IMG/VR virus record: IMGVR_UViG_3300031576_000005
Location: 95,143-159,142 of that record
Source of the DNA: a virus
Direction: 5' to 3' (one strand)
DNA length: 64,000 nucleotides
Part shown: positions 34,933 to 42,402 of the stretch, piece by piece
Layout: every line of letters begins with the position of its first letter
How positions within the stretch are numbered: position 1 is the first letter of the stretch
Translations under genes and position numbers: made by a program
Notes under the pieces: generated by a model
Database searches by the model: none
The model's input: the letters and a program-made list of their open reading frames with translations, nothing else
What the model was told of the DNA's origin: nothing

Positions 34933-35421
34933 TTATAGCTTCATTTCTTTAATAGCTCTTACGTATGCTGCTTCAAAAATTTTATCGTACCGAAATCTTT
35001 TGGCATTTGTTTCGATAGAGTATCGAATATTACCATTTTTATGTCTACGTGAAGCGCTTTTCCAATCGCAAAGTAATTCTATTTGGTCGAGGGGACTCAT
35101 GTCTCTCATCCCGTTTTTCCAATATTGTGGATGATGAGCATTATGTTTGTAATGATGAACAAGGGCTGGCTTGATTCCATCTAAAATTTTTTGATATTCG
35201 GGCGTTCCATATTTTACGTTTTTAAGCTTAAAGATATCCCTGGCAAAATAGGGGGCTTCATATTTAGAATATTTGCTCATATCGTGAATTATAGCACGCC
35301 AAAGCAAGCATTTGCAAGCTTTTAATATATAAAACGCAACCCAAAATTTATGGATTGTGGTTTGTAGAAAATTATAGATATAATTAATTTTATTCACAAT
35401 ATATACATTTACAAAGTCCAT
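34933..35421 (-). CDS. DUF5662-like protein
   Basis: A 162-aa protein with HDMSKYSKYEAPYFAR, HHYKHNAHHPQYW and IELLCDWKSASRRH, the order of histidines and Asp in the DUF5662 family, whose biochemistry is unknown. The ATG at 35421 overlaps the previous gene by 32 bases; a GTG at 35397 would lessen this. Length supports a complete domain either way. Confidence 0.65.
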   Translation of the reverse strand: MDFVNVYIVNKINYIYNFLQTTIHKFWVAFYILKACKCLLWRAIIHDMSKYSKYEAPYFARDIFKLKNVKYGTPEYQKILDGIKPALVHHYKHNAHHPQYWKNGMRDMSPLDQIELLCDWKSASRRHKNGNIRYSIETNAKRFRYDKIFEAAYVRAIKEMKL

Positions 35422-35950
35422 CTTCAGTCAATTTCATATATCCTATTGTTTTAATTTTATGACAAAAATCACATTCTTGACTAATTGAACCTATTTCTAA
35501 AATTGGATTTTTAATAGTTTCTCTCACTATCTCTAAAGCCCTATTCGTAAAATGTTGAGCGTATTCTTCTTTAGTTATTTTCACAATGTTTTTGTAATTT
35601 TCTAAATATTTATTAATATTTTCAACACCCAATGGATTCAGAGAATGAGTTTTCCACTCTGGGAGTTTAAGATTATTTTTTTGGCAGTATCCTACCAACC
35701 ATTTAGCCGCATCGTAGCCGGTTTTTTCACTATATGTTTTATAAGGGATTGGTTCATCTGGATGATGTTTGGCGGCATAATGAAAAACAGAAAGGTCGTG
35801 GTCAAACGCGATAAATTCTGGTAGCCCATGTTCCTCGATATATTGAGTAAAAGCATTATAATTGCGAACTATAATCCAGGAAGCTTTCGGTAATTGTATC
35901 CAAGTCACTTGTTCGGGCGTTCGTTCATCATCTAAAAAGAGATAATACAT
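35390..35950 (-). CDS. Cyclic-phosphate processing receiver (cREC) domain protein
   Basis: A 186-aa protein. YLFLDDERTP (Asp-Asp-Glu at 7-9) starts a receiver-like fold, FIAFDHDLS follows near 50, THSLNPLGVENI near 104, matching the cREC domain linked to processing RNA 2',3'-cyclic phosphates. A C-terminal CDFC/CIYC zinc ribbon is added. With the ligases and kinase it suggests an RNA-repair set. Confidence 0.7.
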   Translation of the reverse strand: MYYLFLDDERTPEQVTWIQLPKASWIIVRNYNAFTQYIEEHGLPEFIAFDHDLSVFHYAAKHHPDEPIPYKTYSEKTGYDAAKWLVGYCQKNNLKLPEWKTHSLNPLGVENINKYLENYKNIVKITKEEYAQHFTNRALEIVRETIKNPILEIGSISQECDFCHKIKTIGYMKLTEDGLCKCIYCE

Positions 35951-35951
35951 A

Positions 35952-36182
35952 TTATATGGTTATATCATTGCTTAAAAAAGTATCAACCTGTTCTTGCGTT
36001 GCTTCTATCATCAGCTCTGTAATAATCCAAGAGTTATATATTGTTTTTTCAATTTTCTTAGAATAAGTGTTATAATATATTTTAGTTTTTGCTATCCATT
36101 GCATATCATTGTTTTGAGAACAATCTATGGCATATACAAGTCCCATATACCATTCTTCACCCCCTATAAAATGTCTTTTCAT
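35952..36182 (-). CDS. Hypothetical protein
   Basis: A 76-aa beta-rich protein (YMGLVYAIDCS, KTKIYYNTY). Overlaps the upstream gene by four bases. Not recognised. Confidence 0.5.
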   Translation of the reverse strand: MKRHFIGGEEWYMGLVYAIDCSQNNDMQWIAKTKIYYNTYSKKIEKTIYNSWIITELMIEATQEQVDTFLSNDITI

Positions 36183-36397
36183 AGTTTTAAAGAAAATCCA
36201 TTCTTTTCTTCAACGCTATCTTTCAATAATTTCAAAACATATTTAGAAAGCCCCCTTTCGGTAACTGTCTTTTTCCCAGTTTGTTGTTTATAGAACTCTA
36301 CAAATGAGTCGTCTACTTCAAAATCCATAGTGGCCGAGCCATCTGGATTGTCTGTTACTTTTAATACGTTAATAATTGGTAGTTTTTTATTTTTCAT
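36179..36397 (-). CDS. Small conserved phage protein
   Basis: A 72-aa protein with DNPDGSATMDFEVDDSFVEFY, a stretch common in small phage proteins, and a helical C-terminal half. Function unknown. Coupled to its neighbour by a four-base overlap. Confidence 0.55.
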   Translation of the reverse strand: MKNKKLPIINVLKVTDNPDGSATMDFEVDDSFVEFYKQQTGKKTVTERGLSKYVLKLLKDSVEEKNGFSLKL

Positions 36398-36402
36398 TTT
36401 TT

Positions 36403-36690
36403 TTAAGAAATATCATAGCCTTCTATACTCACATCGTCTTTGTCTGATGGTGGGGGTGTAAAATTAACTTTCGCTCTACATCTACGGACGGCCTCGACCA
36501 ATATATCTATAAAGCTCATAACATTGCCATCTTCTCCCTTTTCTTTTACAACGTCTAGAAGGTGGCAAACAAAATCAACCTCTTTCTTTTTCCTTTTAGT
36601 GACATCCAAGGCCACTTGTATTAGATTGCCATATTTTAAATAGCTTACCTTTTTATTTTCATTTAAGAAATCATCTAAATCATTATCCAT
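36403..36690 (-). CDS. Hypothetical protein, likely leaderless
   Basis: A 95-aa acidic-ended protein (DLDDFLNENKKVSYL start). Six bases separate its ATG from a TATTAT -10 box, so the mRNA probably begins at the start codon. No ribosome site is visible. Function unknown. Confidence 0.6.
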   Translation of the reverse strand: MDNDLDDFLNENKKVSYLKYGNLIQVALDVTKRKKKEVDFVCHLLDVVKEKGEDGNVMSFIDILVEAVRRCRAKVNFTPPPSDKDDVSIEGYDIS

Positions 36691-36696
36691 TGTTGT

Positions 36697-36725
36697 ATAA
36701 TATTACAATATTTAAGAATTGTCAA
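36697..36725 (-). promoter_or_regulatory. Promoter, TTGACA-N17-TATTAT, 6 bases before ATG
   Basis: -35 TTGACA at 36725-36720, exact 17-base spacer, -10 TATTAT at 36702-36697, then ACAACA and the ATG at 36690. +1 should fall on or next to the ATG. The -35 box overlaps the end of the preceding gene. Confidence 0.75.
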
Positions 36726-36898
36726 TTCTTTTTATTAAATAATTTAATTTGCTCTAGGGCTTGTTTTAGGGTTACTTTTTTCGGAGAACTACGAACTGCT
36801 TCCATGACTTTCTTTCGAACAGGGGCAAAATGTTTCATCATCTCCGTAATAACTAGACACATTTTCTCCCATTTGGTTAACCTATCTCTTTTTTTCAT
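36722..36898 (-). CDS. Small basic protein
   Basis: 58 aa from ATG 36898, basic and helical (KWEKMCLVITEMMKHFAPVR). It could bind nucleic acid, though no motif is known. It has a 165-base upstream region with a promoter and a palindrome. Confidence 0.5.
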   Translation of the reverse strand: MKKRDRLTKWEKMCLVITEMMKHFAPVRKKVMEAVRSSPKKVTLKQALEQIKLFNKKN

Positions 36899-36989
36899 AT
36901 AAATTAATTCTATCACCACACTCGAATCTTGTCGAGAACATATCCTCTATTATACGTCGAGGAAAACATCACAATTTATTCAGCCTTAG

Positions 36990-37001
36990 CTTACTAGTAA
37001 G
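36990..37001. repeat. 12-bp perfect palindrome in a leader
   Basis: CTTACTAGTAAG at 36990-37001, a perfect palindrome between a likely promoter at 37028-37056 and the gene at 36722-36898. May be an operator site. Confidence 0.4.
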
Positions 37002-37027
37002 TTTGTGAATAGCTAATAGTAATAGCG

Positions 37028-37056
37028 TATTTAGTTTTGATGATAGAAATTGTTAA
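37028..37056 (-). promoter_or_regulatory. Candidate promoter, TTAACA-N17-TAAATA
   Basis: -35 TTAACA at 37056-37051, 17-base spacer, -10 TAAATA at 37033-37028. Leader to the gene at 36898 is about 125 bases, holding the palindrome. Weaker boxes than the others. Confidence 0.5.
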
Positions 37057-37063
37057 ATTTTTA

Positions 37064-37291
37064 TTAAAATTTTAAATAATCTTTTAAATAGTTTTGAATA
37101 TCTTCAATGCCAATGACGCCATCCAGTTCGTTTCCAATATAAGCTGTAAATTTTTGCTTCCCATTAATTTTTAAAGATAGACTTCCCCATCTATATCGTA
37201 TATAAATATCTTTGCCACATTCTGTTGTTCCCTCCCATTGGGATGGACAGGCCGAACAAGTTTGCTCTAATTGTTTTACGGTATATTTCAT
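37064..37291 (-). CDS. Small hypothetical protein
   Basis: A 75-aa protein with CSACPSQWEGTT and YIRYRWGSLSL, seen in small proteins across bacteria and phages. Function unknown. A palindrome-like AAACTTAAGAAGTTT lies three bases before its ATG. Confidence 0.6.
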   Translation of the reverse strand: MKYTVKQLEQTCSACPSQWEGTTECGKDIYIRYRWGSLSLKINGKQKFTAYIGNELDGVIGIEDIQNYLKDYLKF

Positions 37292-37294
37292 ATT

Positions 37295-37309
37295 AAACTT
37301 AAGAAGTTT
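37295..37309. repeat. AAACTTAAGAAGTTT motif, copy 1
   Basis: A 15-base inverted repeat (AAACTT-AAG-AAGTTT) right upstream of the gene at 37064. The same 15 bases occur at 42318-42332, also upstream of a gene. Confidence 0.5.
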
Positions 37310-37312
37310 ATA

Positions 37313-37438
37313 TTAAAAATTGCCAATCTGTTTACGTTCGAGATTGATTGGCGGGAATCCCAATGTATGAAGCATCACAAGCAAAATCATAAACATGTGA
37401 TGCAAGGCACGTAAACTCACCCAATAGAAAAAGCCCAA
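37313..37438 (-). CDS. Possible tiny membrane protein (41 aa)
   Basis: A TTG at 37438 could start a 41-codon frame with a hydrophobic run (FYWVSLRALHHMFMILLVM). There is no ribosome site and start and function are doubtful. The ~150-base gap otherwise shows no gene. Confidence 0.25.
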   Translation of the reverse strand: MGFFYWVSLRALHHMFMILLVMLHTLGFPPINLERKQIGNF

Positions 37439-37444
37439 AAAAAA

Positions 37445-37624
37445 TCAAATTTTCTCTATATTCCTTACTTTCTTCCTTAATTGTTTGATATTATGCCTAA
37501 TTACATTGGTATCTCTTTTAATATCTATGTCAAAATTTGGAGAATGAGACATTCTCAGAACCCGCCAAAACATTTTCCTTTGTTCGGCTATTTGTTTATA
37601 TAGATTATTGGTGTCTTTTGTCAT
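37445..37624 (-). CDS. Small basic protein (59 aa)
   Basis: ATG 37624 overlaps the TGA of the upstream gene (ATGA) and runs 59 codons to TGA 37445. It is basic and helical (IRHNIKQLRKKVRNI). Function unknown. Confidence 0.55.
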   Translation of the reverse strand: MTKDTNNLYKQIAEQRKMFWRVLRMSHSPNFDIDIKRDTNVIRHNIKQLRKKVRNIEKI

Positions 37625-37818
37625 AAAAATTCTAAAAATTTTGCTTTAACAGAAAATACTCCTTCATATCCATTATCTAACTCTATTCGATACCAACATC
37701 TTTTACTATCTTGCCACAATATTTGTTTAATTATTCCTTCTTTGTTATGATAATAATCTAAAATGTCGGAAGATTTTAATATTTTTACTCTTTTATTTAT
37801 ATTTGTTTCTGGCTTCAT
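37621..37818 (-). CDS. Small KOW/SH3-like protein
   Basis: A 65-aa protein with a strand-turn pattern (KRVKILKSSDILDYYHNKEGIIK, WYRIELDNGYEGVF), like a KOW or SH3-type barrel. Function unknown. Confidence 0.5.
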   Translation of the reverse strand: MKPETNINKRVKILKSSDILDYYHNKEGIIKQILWQDSKRCWYRIELDNGYEGVFSVKAKFLEFL

Positions 37819-38272
37819 CTATATCTATTTTCTTGGTGTTTTTAATATTTTTAACCCTTTTACTTAAATCATCTAACTTTTCTTTAATTTGCCTCTGGTC
37901 GAAGCCAAAAAATGTTATTTCCCATAAAATATAAGCAACCGTATTATCAATATCATACATGCTTTCTACATTCATGGCAAGTATTTTCTTCCATGGTGTG
38001 AATTCCATGGCATAATTTTCTTTGTCGCCTTTCTTCTTGCCTGTTACTTGCCCCTCCCATCCATCATGTTTATCTTCGAATTTTGTGACATGAAGCGTAA
38101 ATTGGCTTCGTTTGCTTGGCGTTAAAGCGTTTAGTTGCTCAATCACTTTATAATATCCTTCTCGCTCACTATCCTCGTCAAATTTATCATACGGATATCG
38201 TTTATGGATACCGATAATACAATCCAAGACTCTATCAAGGTTACTTTTGTCAATATATTCTTTGAAGTTCAT
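37793..38272 (-). CDS. Hypothetical protein
   Basis: A 159-aa protein beginning NFKEYIDKSNLDRVLDCI, then mixed strands (HVTKFEDKHDGWEGQVTGKK) and a helical end. No family assigned. Overlaps the next gene by 26 bases. Confidence 0.6.
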   Translation of the reverse strand: MNFKEYIDKSNLDRVLDCIIGIHKRYPYDKFDEDSEREGYYKVIEQLNALTPSKRSQFTLHVTKFEDKHDGWEGQVTGKKKGDKENYAMEFTPWKKILAMNVESMYDIDNTVAYILWEITFFGFDQRQIKEKLDDLSKRVKNIKNTKKIDIDEARNKYK

Positions 38273-38523
38273 TGGTATTTATAGTAGAGTACAATAACCC
38301 AAGCACATAATATTAAACCAATCGCCTGATTTAAAAACCAATACAAGGGACAAACAGTAAGATAAGAATAAGCAAAGGAAGCTACATATCCCAAGATACT
38401 TAGCCAATATTGGCCAACAGAAATGTCTTTGGCCGATTTTAATTTATATAGTTTAATGATTTGTGGAACATAGCAAAGACAAAAGCCAAAAACCATTAGA
38501 AAACCGAATATATGAATTAACAT
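38269..38523 (-). CDS. SemiSWEET/PQ-loop-like membrane protein
   Basis: An 84-aa, three-helix membrane protein (about residues 2-22, 38-57, 61-80). CYVPQIIKLYKLKSAKD holds the PQ motif at 20-21, and the size and three-helix layout match bacterial SemiSWEET half-transporters, which dimerise to move sugars. Such a transporter is unexpected in a phage. It overlaps the HNH gene's end by seven bases. Confidence 0.7.
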   Translation of the reverse strand: MLIHIFGFLMVFGFCLCYVPQIIKLYKLKSAKDISVGQYWLSILGYVASFAYSYLTVCPLYWFLNQAIGLILCAWVIVLYYKYQ

Positions 38524-39212
38524 AGGATTTCTTTCATGTATTGTTTGAATTCTTCGAATTGGGTGGGGGTGTTATGTTTTGTTCCATAAATGTTATGAAA
38601 AAGAGTATGGATATCTTTTCTAAGAGTAATGCCATTGGCTATATCGAATCTTTTATCAGGATGAGACCACCAGTTAAAGATATGATGAGCAACTAGATTC
38701 CCACCGCTTAAATCTCCTGTAATTTGACATGTATAATTGTCTCGCTCAAAAATTAATTTTCTCCATTCTCGAAGCTCTGGATTAAGATTTCTATTTTGAT
38801 TATTTTCTCTCTCTTCTTGTGTCAAGTCGTGACGCCAGCGAGGATGTTTTTCTCCTCTTTCAGATTCTGATAATTTTCTTTTAAATTCTTCTGTATGGTG
38901 CGTACCAAACATTGGGTTCTTTTCCCCTAGCTTTGTTAAACTTAATTTCTCCAATGTTTCTTGCGAAAAAATTTTTCCTTTTGCAGATAAACTCATCTTG
39001 CTACGAGTTTTTTTAGAATGATGTCTACCGAAAAGGTATTGTTTTTCCCCTTTTCTACAACAAGAACGACAGAATTTCGACCCAACATTTCTAATGGCAT
39101 TGCCTTTCAAAATAAGTCTTTTCGTTCCGCAATCATCACATTCGACCAAGCTTTTTGTTTTAGTTGGTTTTCCATCTCCATACGTATTTAGAAAATTCAA
39201 ACAAAGTATCAT
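38517..39212 (-). CDS. HNH homing endonuclease with NUMOD3 repeats (intact)
   Basis: A 231-aa family member: MILCLNF start, CxxC pairs near 25-52, NUMOD3 repeats (YLFGRHHSKKTRSKMSLSAKG and others) to about 130, and an intact HNH core (RDNYTCQITG, VAHHIFNW, LFHNIYG). Ends just past the SemiSWEET start. A good reference for the broken copies. Confidence 0.9.
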   Translation of the reverse strand: MILCLNFLNTYGDGKPTKTKSLVECDDCGTKRLILKGNAIRNVGSKFCRSCCRKGEKQYLFGRHHSKKTRSKMSLSAKGKIFSQETLEKLSLTKLGEKNPMFGTHHTEEFKRKLSESERGEKHPRWRHDLTQEERENNQNRNLNPELREWRKLIFERDNYTCQITGDLSGGNLVAHHIFNWWSHPDKRFDIANGITLRKDIHTLFHNIYGTKHNTPTQFEEFKQYMKEILC

Positions 39213-39217
39213 GTTAA

Positions 39218-40171
39218 TTAAAACCCCATTTTACCTTCGAATTCATCGCTTGAATGTTTGTCAGTCATTAAGCTGCGTAAATCTTTAATGGATTGTTCAA
39301 ACGTATTACCAAAACATTTCACTAAAACCACAAGTTCCGCCATAGCTGCGAACGAAAAATTATGCGTTTCTTTAACCCATTGTTCAACTTCTTTTTCGTC
39401 AATTTTAAGCTTTTTAATAAAATAGGCTTTTCTTACGGGGGCTGATGGCATACCTATTTTTATTACACGGTCGAAACGTCTGGGTCGGGCGACAATTCTT
39501 TTGTCTAGATTTTCGGGATAATTTGTCGTTGCGATATTAAGACAGTAATTTATTTGTGCTTCGCCATCTAGAACACTCAAAAGAGTTTCATCACCATAAT
39601 TTCGGATTATCGCATCAATATCTTCGTATACGCAAACAACTTGTCGCTCAGGTTCAATTTCTCGAAAAACTGATAATCCCAACGCCGCAACACCAGGATA
39701 TTGGACAAGAAATACTATTCCCTTTCTATCAATAATCTTTTTAATTATTTGCTGTACTAGCGTTGTCTTTCCGGACCCCGCTGGACCATATAATAAAACT
39801 CCACGACGATGAAGGAATCCATATTCTTTAAATATTTCTTTTCTTTTCCAAAATTGTTCAATTTCTTTTAAAATTTTATCACTCTTACTATCGGGGAACT
39901 CCATTAAATCATCTACATTGACCTGTTTTTCAACAAAAATTGGTTCACCGCGACTTTCTCCGATTGAATAAACTCCAGATTTTAATGACGGCTTTGTATC
40001 CCCGGTGGCAATGTGAGTGCCAGTACCAACCAATGCCCATTGTGTCCTAGCCGACTTTTCCTTCTTCTTATCGTCATCTTTTTCATCATTAGAGAATCCT
40101 GGTATTCCCTTCTTATTATCTCTTGGTGGTGGTGGTATTAAATCATCTCCAAAATCATCAATTTCGTTCAT
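39218..40171 (-). CDS. AAA+ ATPase
   Basis: A 317-aa AAA+ protein. Acidic/basic N terminus to about residue 45; Walker A GPAGSGKT at 129-136; Walker B VVCVYEDIDA at 179-188; ATTNYPENLDKRIVARPRRFD as sensor 1/arginine-finger region. It resembles the BCS1/FtsH ATPase core without protease or transmembrane parts. Likely a remodelling ATPase; target unknown. Confidence 0.85.
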   Translation of the reverse strand: MNEIDDFGDDLIPPPPRDNKKGIPGFSNDEKDDDKKKEKSARTQWALVGTGTHIATGDTKPSLKSGVYSIGESRGEPIFVEKQVNVDDLMEFPDSKSDKILKEIEQFWKRKEIFKEYGFLHRRGVLLYGPAGSGKTTLVQQIIKKIIDRKGIVFLVQYPGVAALGLSVFREIEPERQVVCVYEDIDAIIRNYGDETLLSVLDGEAQINYCLNIATTNYPENLDKRIVARPRRFDRVIKIGMPSAPVRKAYFIKKLKIDEKEVEQWVKETHNFSFAAMAELVVLVKCFGNTFEQSIKDLRSLMTDKHSSDEFEGKMGF

Positions 40172-40182
40172 ATTTTATTTAT

Positions 40183-40464
40183 TTAATTGTTTTCTTTGAC
40201 CAATGGAGTGGACCAATCCACCATGACATTCATTTGAAGTTTATTATATTTGTACTTCCCCAAATCGATAATGGCGTGAAATCCAGCTTCGTTTAGCTGT
40301 TTGGCCACTACTTTAACAGCTTCTGGATTATATGGAACCTCGTAAATTTCAGTCGTTTGATATTTGCACTTCTTAATAATATCTTTTTCAATCATTTGCA
40401 ATGTTTCGTCTACATTCAATGGTTGGATTAAATTTTGTTCTCGTGCTTGATTGGCTGTTATCAT
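40183..40464 (-). CDS. Hypothetical protein
   Basis: A 93-aa helical/strand protein (ITANQAREQNLIQPLNVDE) between the AAA ATPase and a P-loop gene. Unknown. Confidence 0.55.
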   Translation of the reverse strand: MITANQAREQNLIQPLNVDETLQMIEKDIIKKCKYQTTEIYEVPYNPEAVKVVAKQLNEAGFHAIIDLGKYKYNKLQMNVMVDWSTPLVKENN

Positions 40465-40482
40465 AACTTAATTATTTTAGAT

Positions 40483-40743
40483 TTATGTTCGGCGTACATT
40501 ATGTACAACGATATTAATTGAAGTTTTTTTAGCGCGTTCAAATCTCTTATCGAGAGTTGATAAGACATCATAAGGACGTTCGTCTGGTTTTTCTCGACCG
40601 CAATAATCATCAATATTAATCCTTAATCCGTTTTGTTCTAAAAATTTTCCAATTTTAAACGCTAAACCGGTTTTTCCAGTTTTGGCATAGCCAGAAATTG
40701 TAATATTAATGTCTGATTTTATATTTGGTTTAAATGTAGCCAT
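40483..40743 (-). CDS. Small P-loop protein, likely leaderless
   Basis: 86 aa from ATG 40743, chosen since a promoter sits six bases upstream. GYAKTGKTGLAFKI (residues 17-30) is a P-loop. The rest of a kinase is missing, so it may bind nucleotide without full catalysis. Confidence 0.6.
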   Translation of the reverse strand: MATFKPNIKSDINITISGYAKTGKTGLAFKIGKFLEQNGLRINIDDYCGREKPDERPYDVLSTLDKRFERAKKTSINIVVHNVRRT

Positions 40744-40749
40744 ATTTTC

Positions 40750-40778
40750 AATATAACAAATGATTATTTTAAAATCAA
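40750..40778 (-). promoter_or_regulatory. Promoter, TTGATT-N17-TATATT, 6 bases before ATG
   Basis: -35 TTGATT at 40778-40773, 17-base spacer, -10 TATATT at 40755-40750, six bases (GAAAAT) to the ATG at 40743. Leaderless start expected. Confidence 0.7.
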
Positions 40779-40781
40779 GCA

Positions 40782-41039
40782 TTATTTTATTTTTTCAAAT
40801 TTAACTCTCGCGCAATCAAACATATGTCCAAATTTCATATGAAAGAATGTACGTCCTAAAATATATCCCATTTGACAACTGGTAGATTCTTCTAATCTAT
40901 TTAAAATATCAATAATATACAGATAGTCTTTTTTAGATAATTCTTTTTGAAGCTCATATCATCTTGCTAATGTTTCTACGACAGTATCTACAATATCTGT
41001 GTGCGAAACGGCTGATTTATATTTTTTAGATTTTCTCAT
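40782..41039 (-). pseudogene. Small gene interrupted by an in-frame TGA
   Basis: An 85-codon frame from ATG 41039 to TAA 40782 fills the gap, but codon 27 is TGA (40961-40959) in ...VETLAR-stop-YELQKELSKKDYLY.... The part after it stays open and protein-like (LGRTFFHMKFGHMFD). Trp would suit this position. A nonsense mutation is the simplest reading. Function unknown. Confidence 0.6.
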
Positions 41040-41042
41040 CTA

Positions 41043-41384
41043 TTAATCGCCCTTAATAATACGGTAGGAATCACTATCCTCATGGTGGGTGGAAAATTCA
41101 AACATTACAGTATCTAATAGACCGGTCATACGATGTCGAAGACCAATAGGAACATGGAATCTATCACCGGGTTTTAATATTATTTTTTCGGCTTTTGTTA
41201 TATCGTCATCATATCCATATTCAACTAAAAGCTCTCCACTCTCCAACCAAAAAGTTTCAGTCTTTAGTAAATGATAATGGAATGAGAGTTTTTTTTCTTT
41301 TAAAAAGAATAGTTTTTTTCCACAATATTTCTCGTTATTTTCTATCCATAATTCCCATCCCCATCCCTTTGGAACAAATTTCAT
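41043..41384 (-). CDS. Cupin-domain protein
   Basis: 113 aa from ATG 41384. VPKGWGWELWI start, LSFHYHLLKTETFWLESGE (first cupin motif, His pair and Glu) and PGDRFHVPIGLRHRMTGL (second motif) make a complete cupin. It resembles sugar isomerase or phosphomannose isomerase C-domains. Role unknown. Confidence 0.7.
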   Translation of the reverse strand: MKFVPKGWGWELWIENNEKYCGKKLFFLKEKKLSFHYHLLKTETFWLESGELLVEYGYDDDITKAEKIILKPGDRFHVPIGLRHRMTGLLDTVMFEFSTHHEDSDSYRIIKGD

Positions 41385-41388
41385 TCGG

Positions 41389-42309
41389 TTAGAATGGCAA
41401 TCGTTGAGGTTCTTTTTCAGATGGTTGCTCTGGAGTATTGGGCAAAGGTTTTCCGTTTGATGAAGAACCATCCCTAGAAGTTACGTTAACATCAGGAGAA
41501 TCATCTAGTTCTTCAATTAATCCGGTTGGCTTAACTGATAGAGTTGGGTCTAAAGCCCATTGTAGCCCAATTTTCTCTGTCCATTCCCTCATTCTACGAA
41601 TTGGGACAATTAAATTCATATTTTGGCCAGCGGCTCTAACTAGCATTCCTACATATCGACCGTCACGAAGGAATGTTCCGCCACCCGAGCTACCGGGAAA
41701 TGCGCTGCAACTTGTCTGGTCGAATGGTATTCCGTTAAACATTCTTCCATATTGACTAATTAAACCAGTAGATAAACTATTTGCCCCCATTTGCCCTAAA
41801 AAGCTACCAACATGATATAATTCAGTTCCAATTGGTACGATATTATTTTCTAAATAAAATACTGTATTTACAGCTTTCATGGTTGTTTGATGTACTTTTA
41901 AAAGAGCTAAGTCGTTTCCTCTGTTGGCATCGCTATATTTAACTACTTCGGCTGTATAAATCGTAACCCCAACTGTTTTTCCACCTTCTTTATTTTCTCT
42001 AACCAAAGCTACTGGTTCAAACCAAACGATAGACCTATTTTGTCCTGTTGTGCTATCTAAAACCGTAGAAACATGGCGAATACTAGCAACAACATGGGCG
42101 GCTGTCCAGCAAAAAACATTCCCGTTTCTAACAATAACAACGCCAGAACCTTGGGATTGGCCAGCGCGAATTGTATAGCTCACATCCTGCATATATTGAA
42201 CGACTGGAGTGGGCTGAAGCGGGCCGAACGATGGTGATTGAACCACTAATGTTTGTTGGCCTGGTGTAAATCCGAAAAATAAGAGAAGCGATAATAATAG
42301 ACTTTTCAT
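41389..42309 (-). CDS. Secreted trypsin-like serine protease
   Basis: A 306-aa protein. Residues 1-17 (MKSLLLSLLLFFGFTPG) look like a signal peptide; WTAAHVV gives His72, GNDLALLKV gives Asp133 and FPGSSGG gives Ser208, the full chymotrypsin-fold triad. After ~250 the tail is low-complexity (Ser/Pro/Glu). Expected to act outside the cytoplasm, perhaps in the envelope. Uncommon in phages. Promoter TTGCAA-N17-TATTAT lies upstream with a ~50-base leader. Confidence 0.85.
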   Translation of the reverse strand: MKSLLLSLLLFFGFTPGQQTLVVQSPSFGPLQPTPVVQYMQDVSYTIRAGQSQGSGVVIVRNGNVFCWTAAHVVASIRHVSTVLDSTTGQNRSIVWFEPVALVRENKEGGKTVGVTIYTAEVVKYSDANRGNDLALLKVHQTTMKAVNTVFYLENNIVPIGTELYHVGSFLGQMGANSLSTGLISQYGRMFNGIPFDQTSCSAFPGSSGGGTFLRDGRYVGMLVRAAGQNMNLIVPIRRMREWTEKIGLQWALDPTLSVKPTGLIEELDDSPDVNVTSRDGSSSNGKPLPNTPEQPSEKEPQRLPF

Positions 42310-42317
42310 TTTTGATA

Positions 42318-42332
42318 AAACTTAAGAAGTTT
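42318..42332. repeat. AAACTTAAGAAGTTT motif, copy 2
   Basis: Identical to the 15 bases at 37295-37309. It lies in the leader of the protease gene, eight bases from the ATG. Confidence 0.5.
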
Positions 42333-42364
42333 TTGGTTTATTGTTAATTCTTACTGTATAAATA

Positions 42365-42393
42365 ATAATAGCATTATTCTTTATTGATTGCAA
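42365..42393 (-). promoter_or_regulatory. Promoter, TTGCAA-N17-TATTAT with TGC extended -10
   Basis: -35 TTGCAA at 42393-42388, 17-base spacer ending TGC, -10 TATTAT at 42370-42365. Leader of about 48 bases to the protease ATG. Confidence 0.65.
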
Positions 42394-42402
42394 GAAATAT
42401 TT

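Noticed and set aside
37313-37438. Confident tiny membrane gene
   Set aside because: Needs a TTG start without ribosome site or overlap with the upstream stop; kept only as low confidence.
40782-41039. Alternative genetic code with TGA read as Trp
   Set aside because: TGA serves as a stop in many tight ATGA junctions, and all large genes read cleanly with the standard code, so a genome-wide reassignment does not fit.
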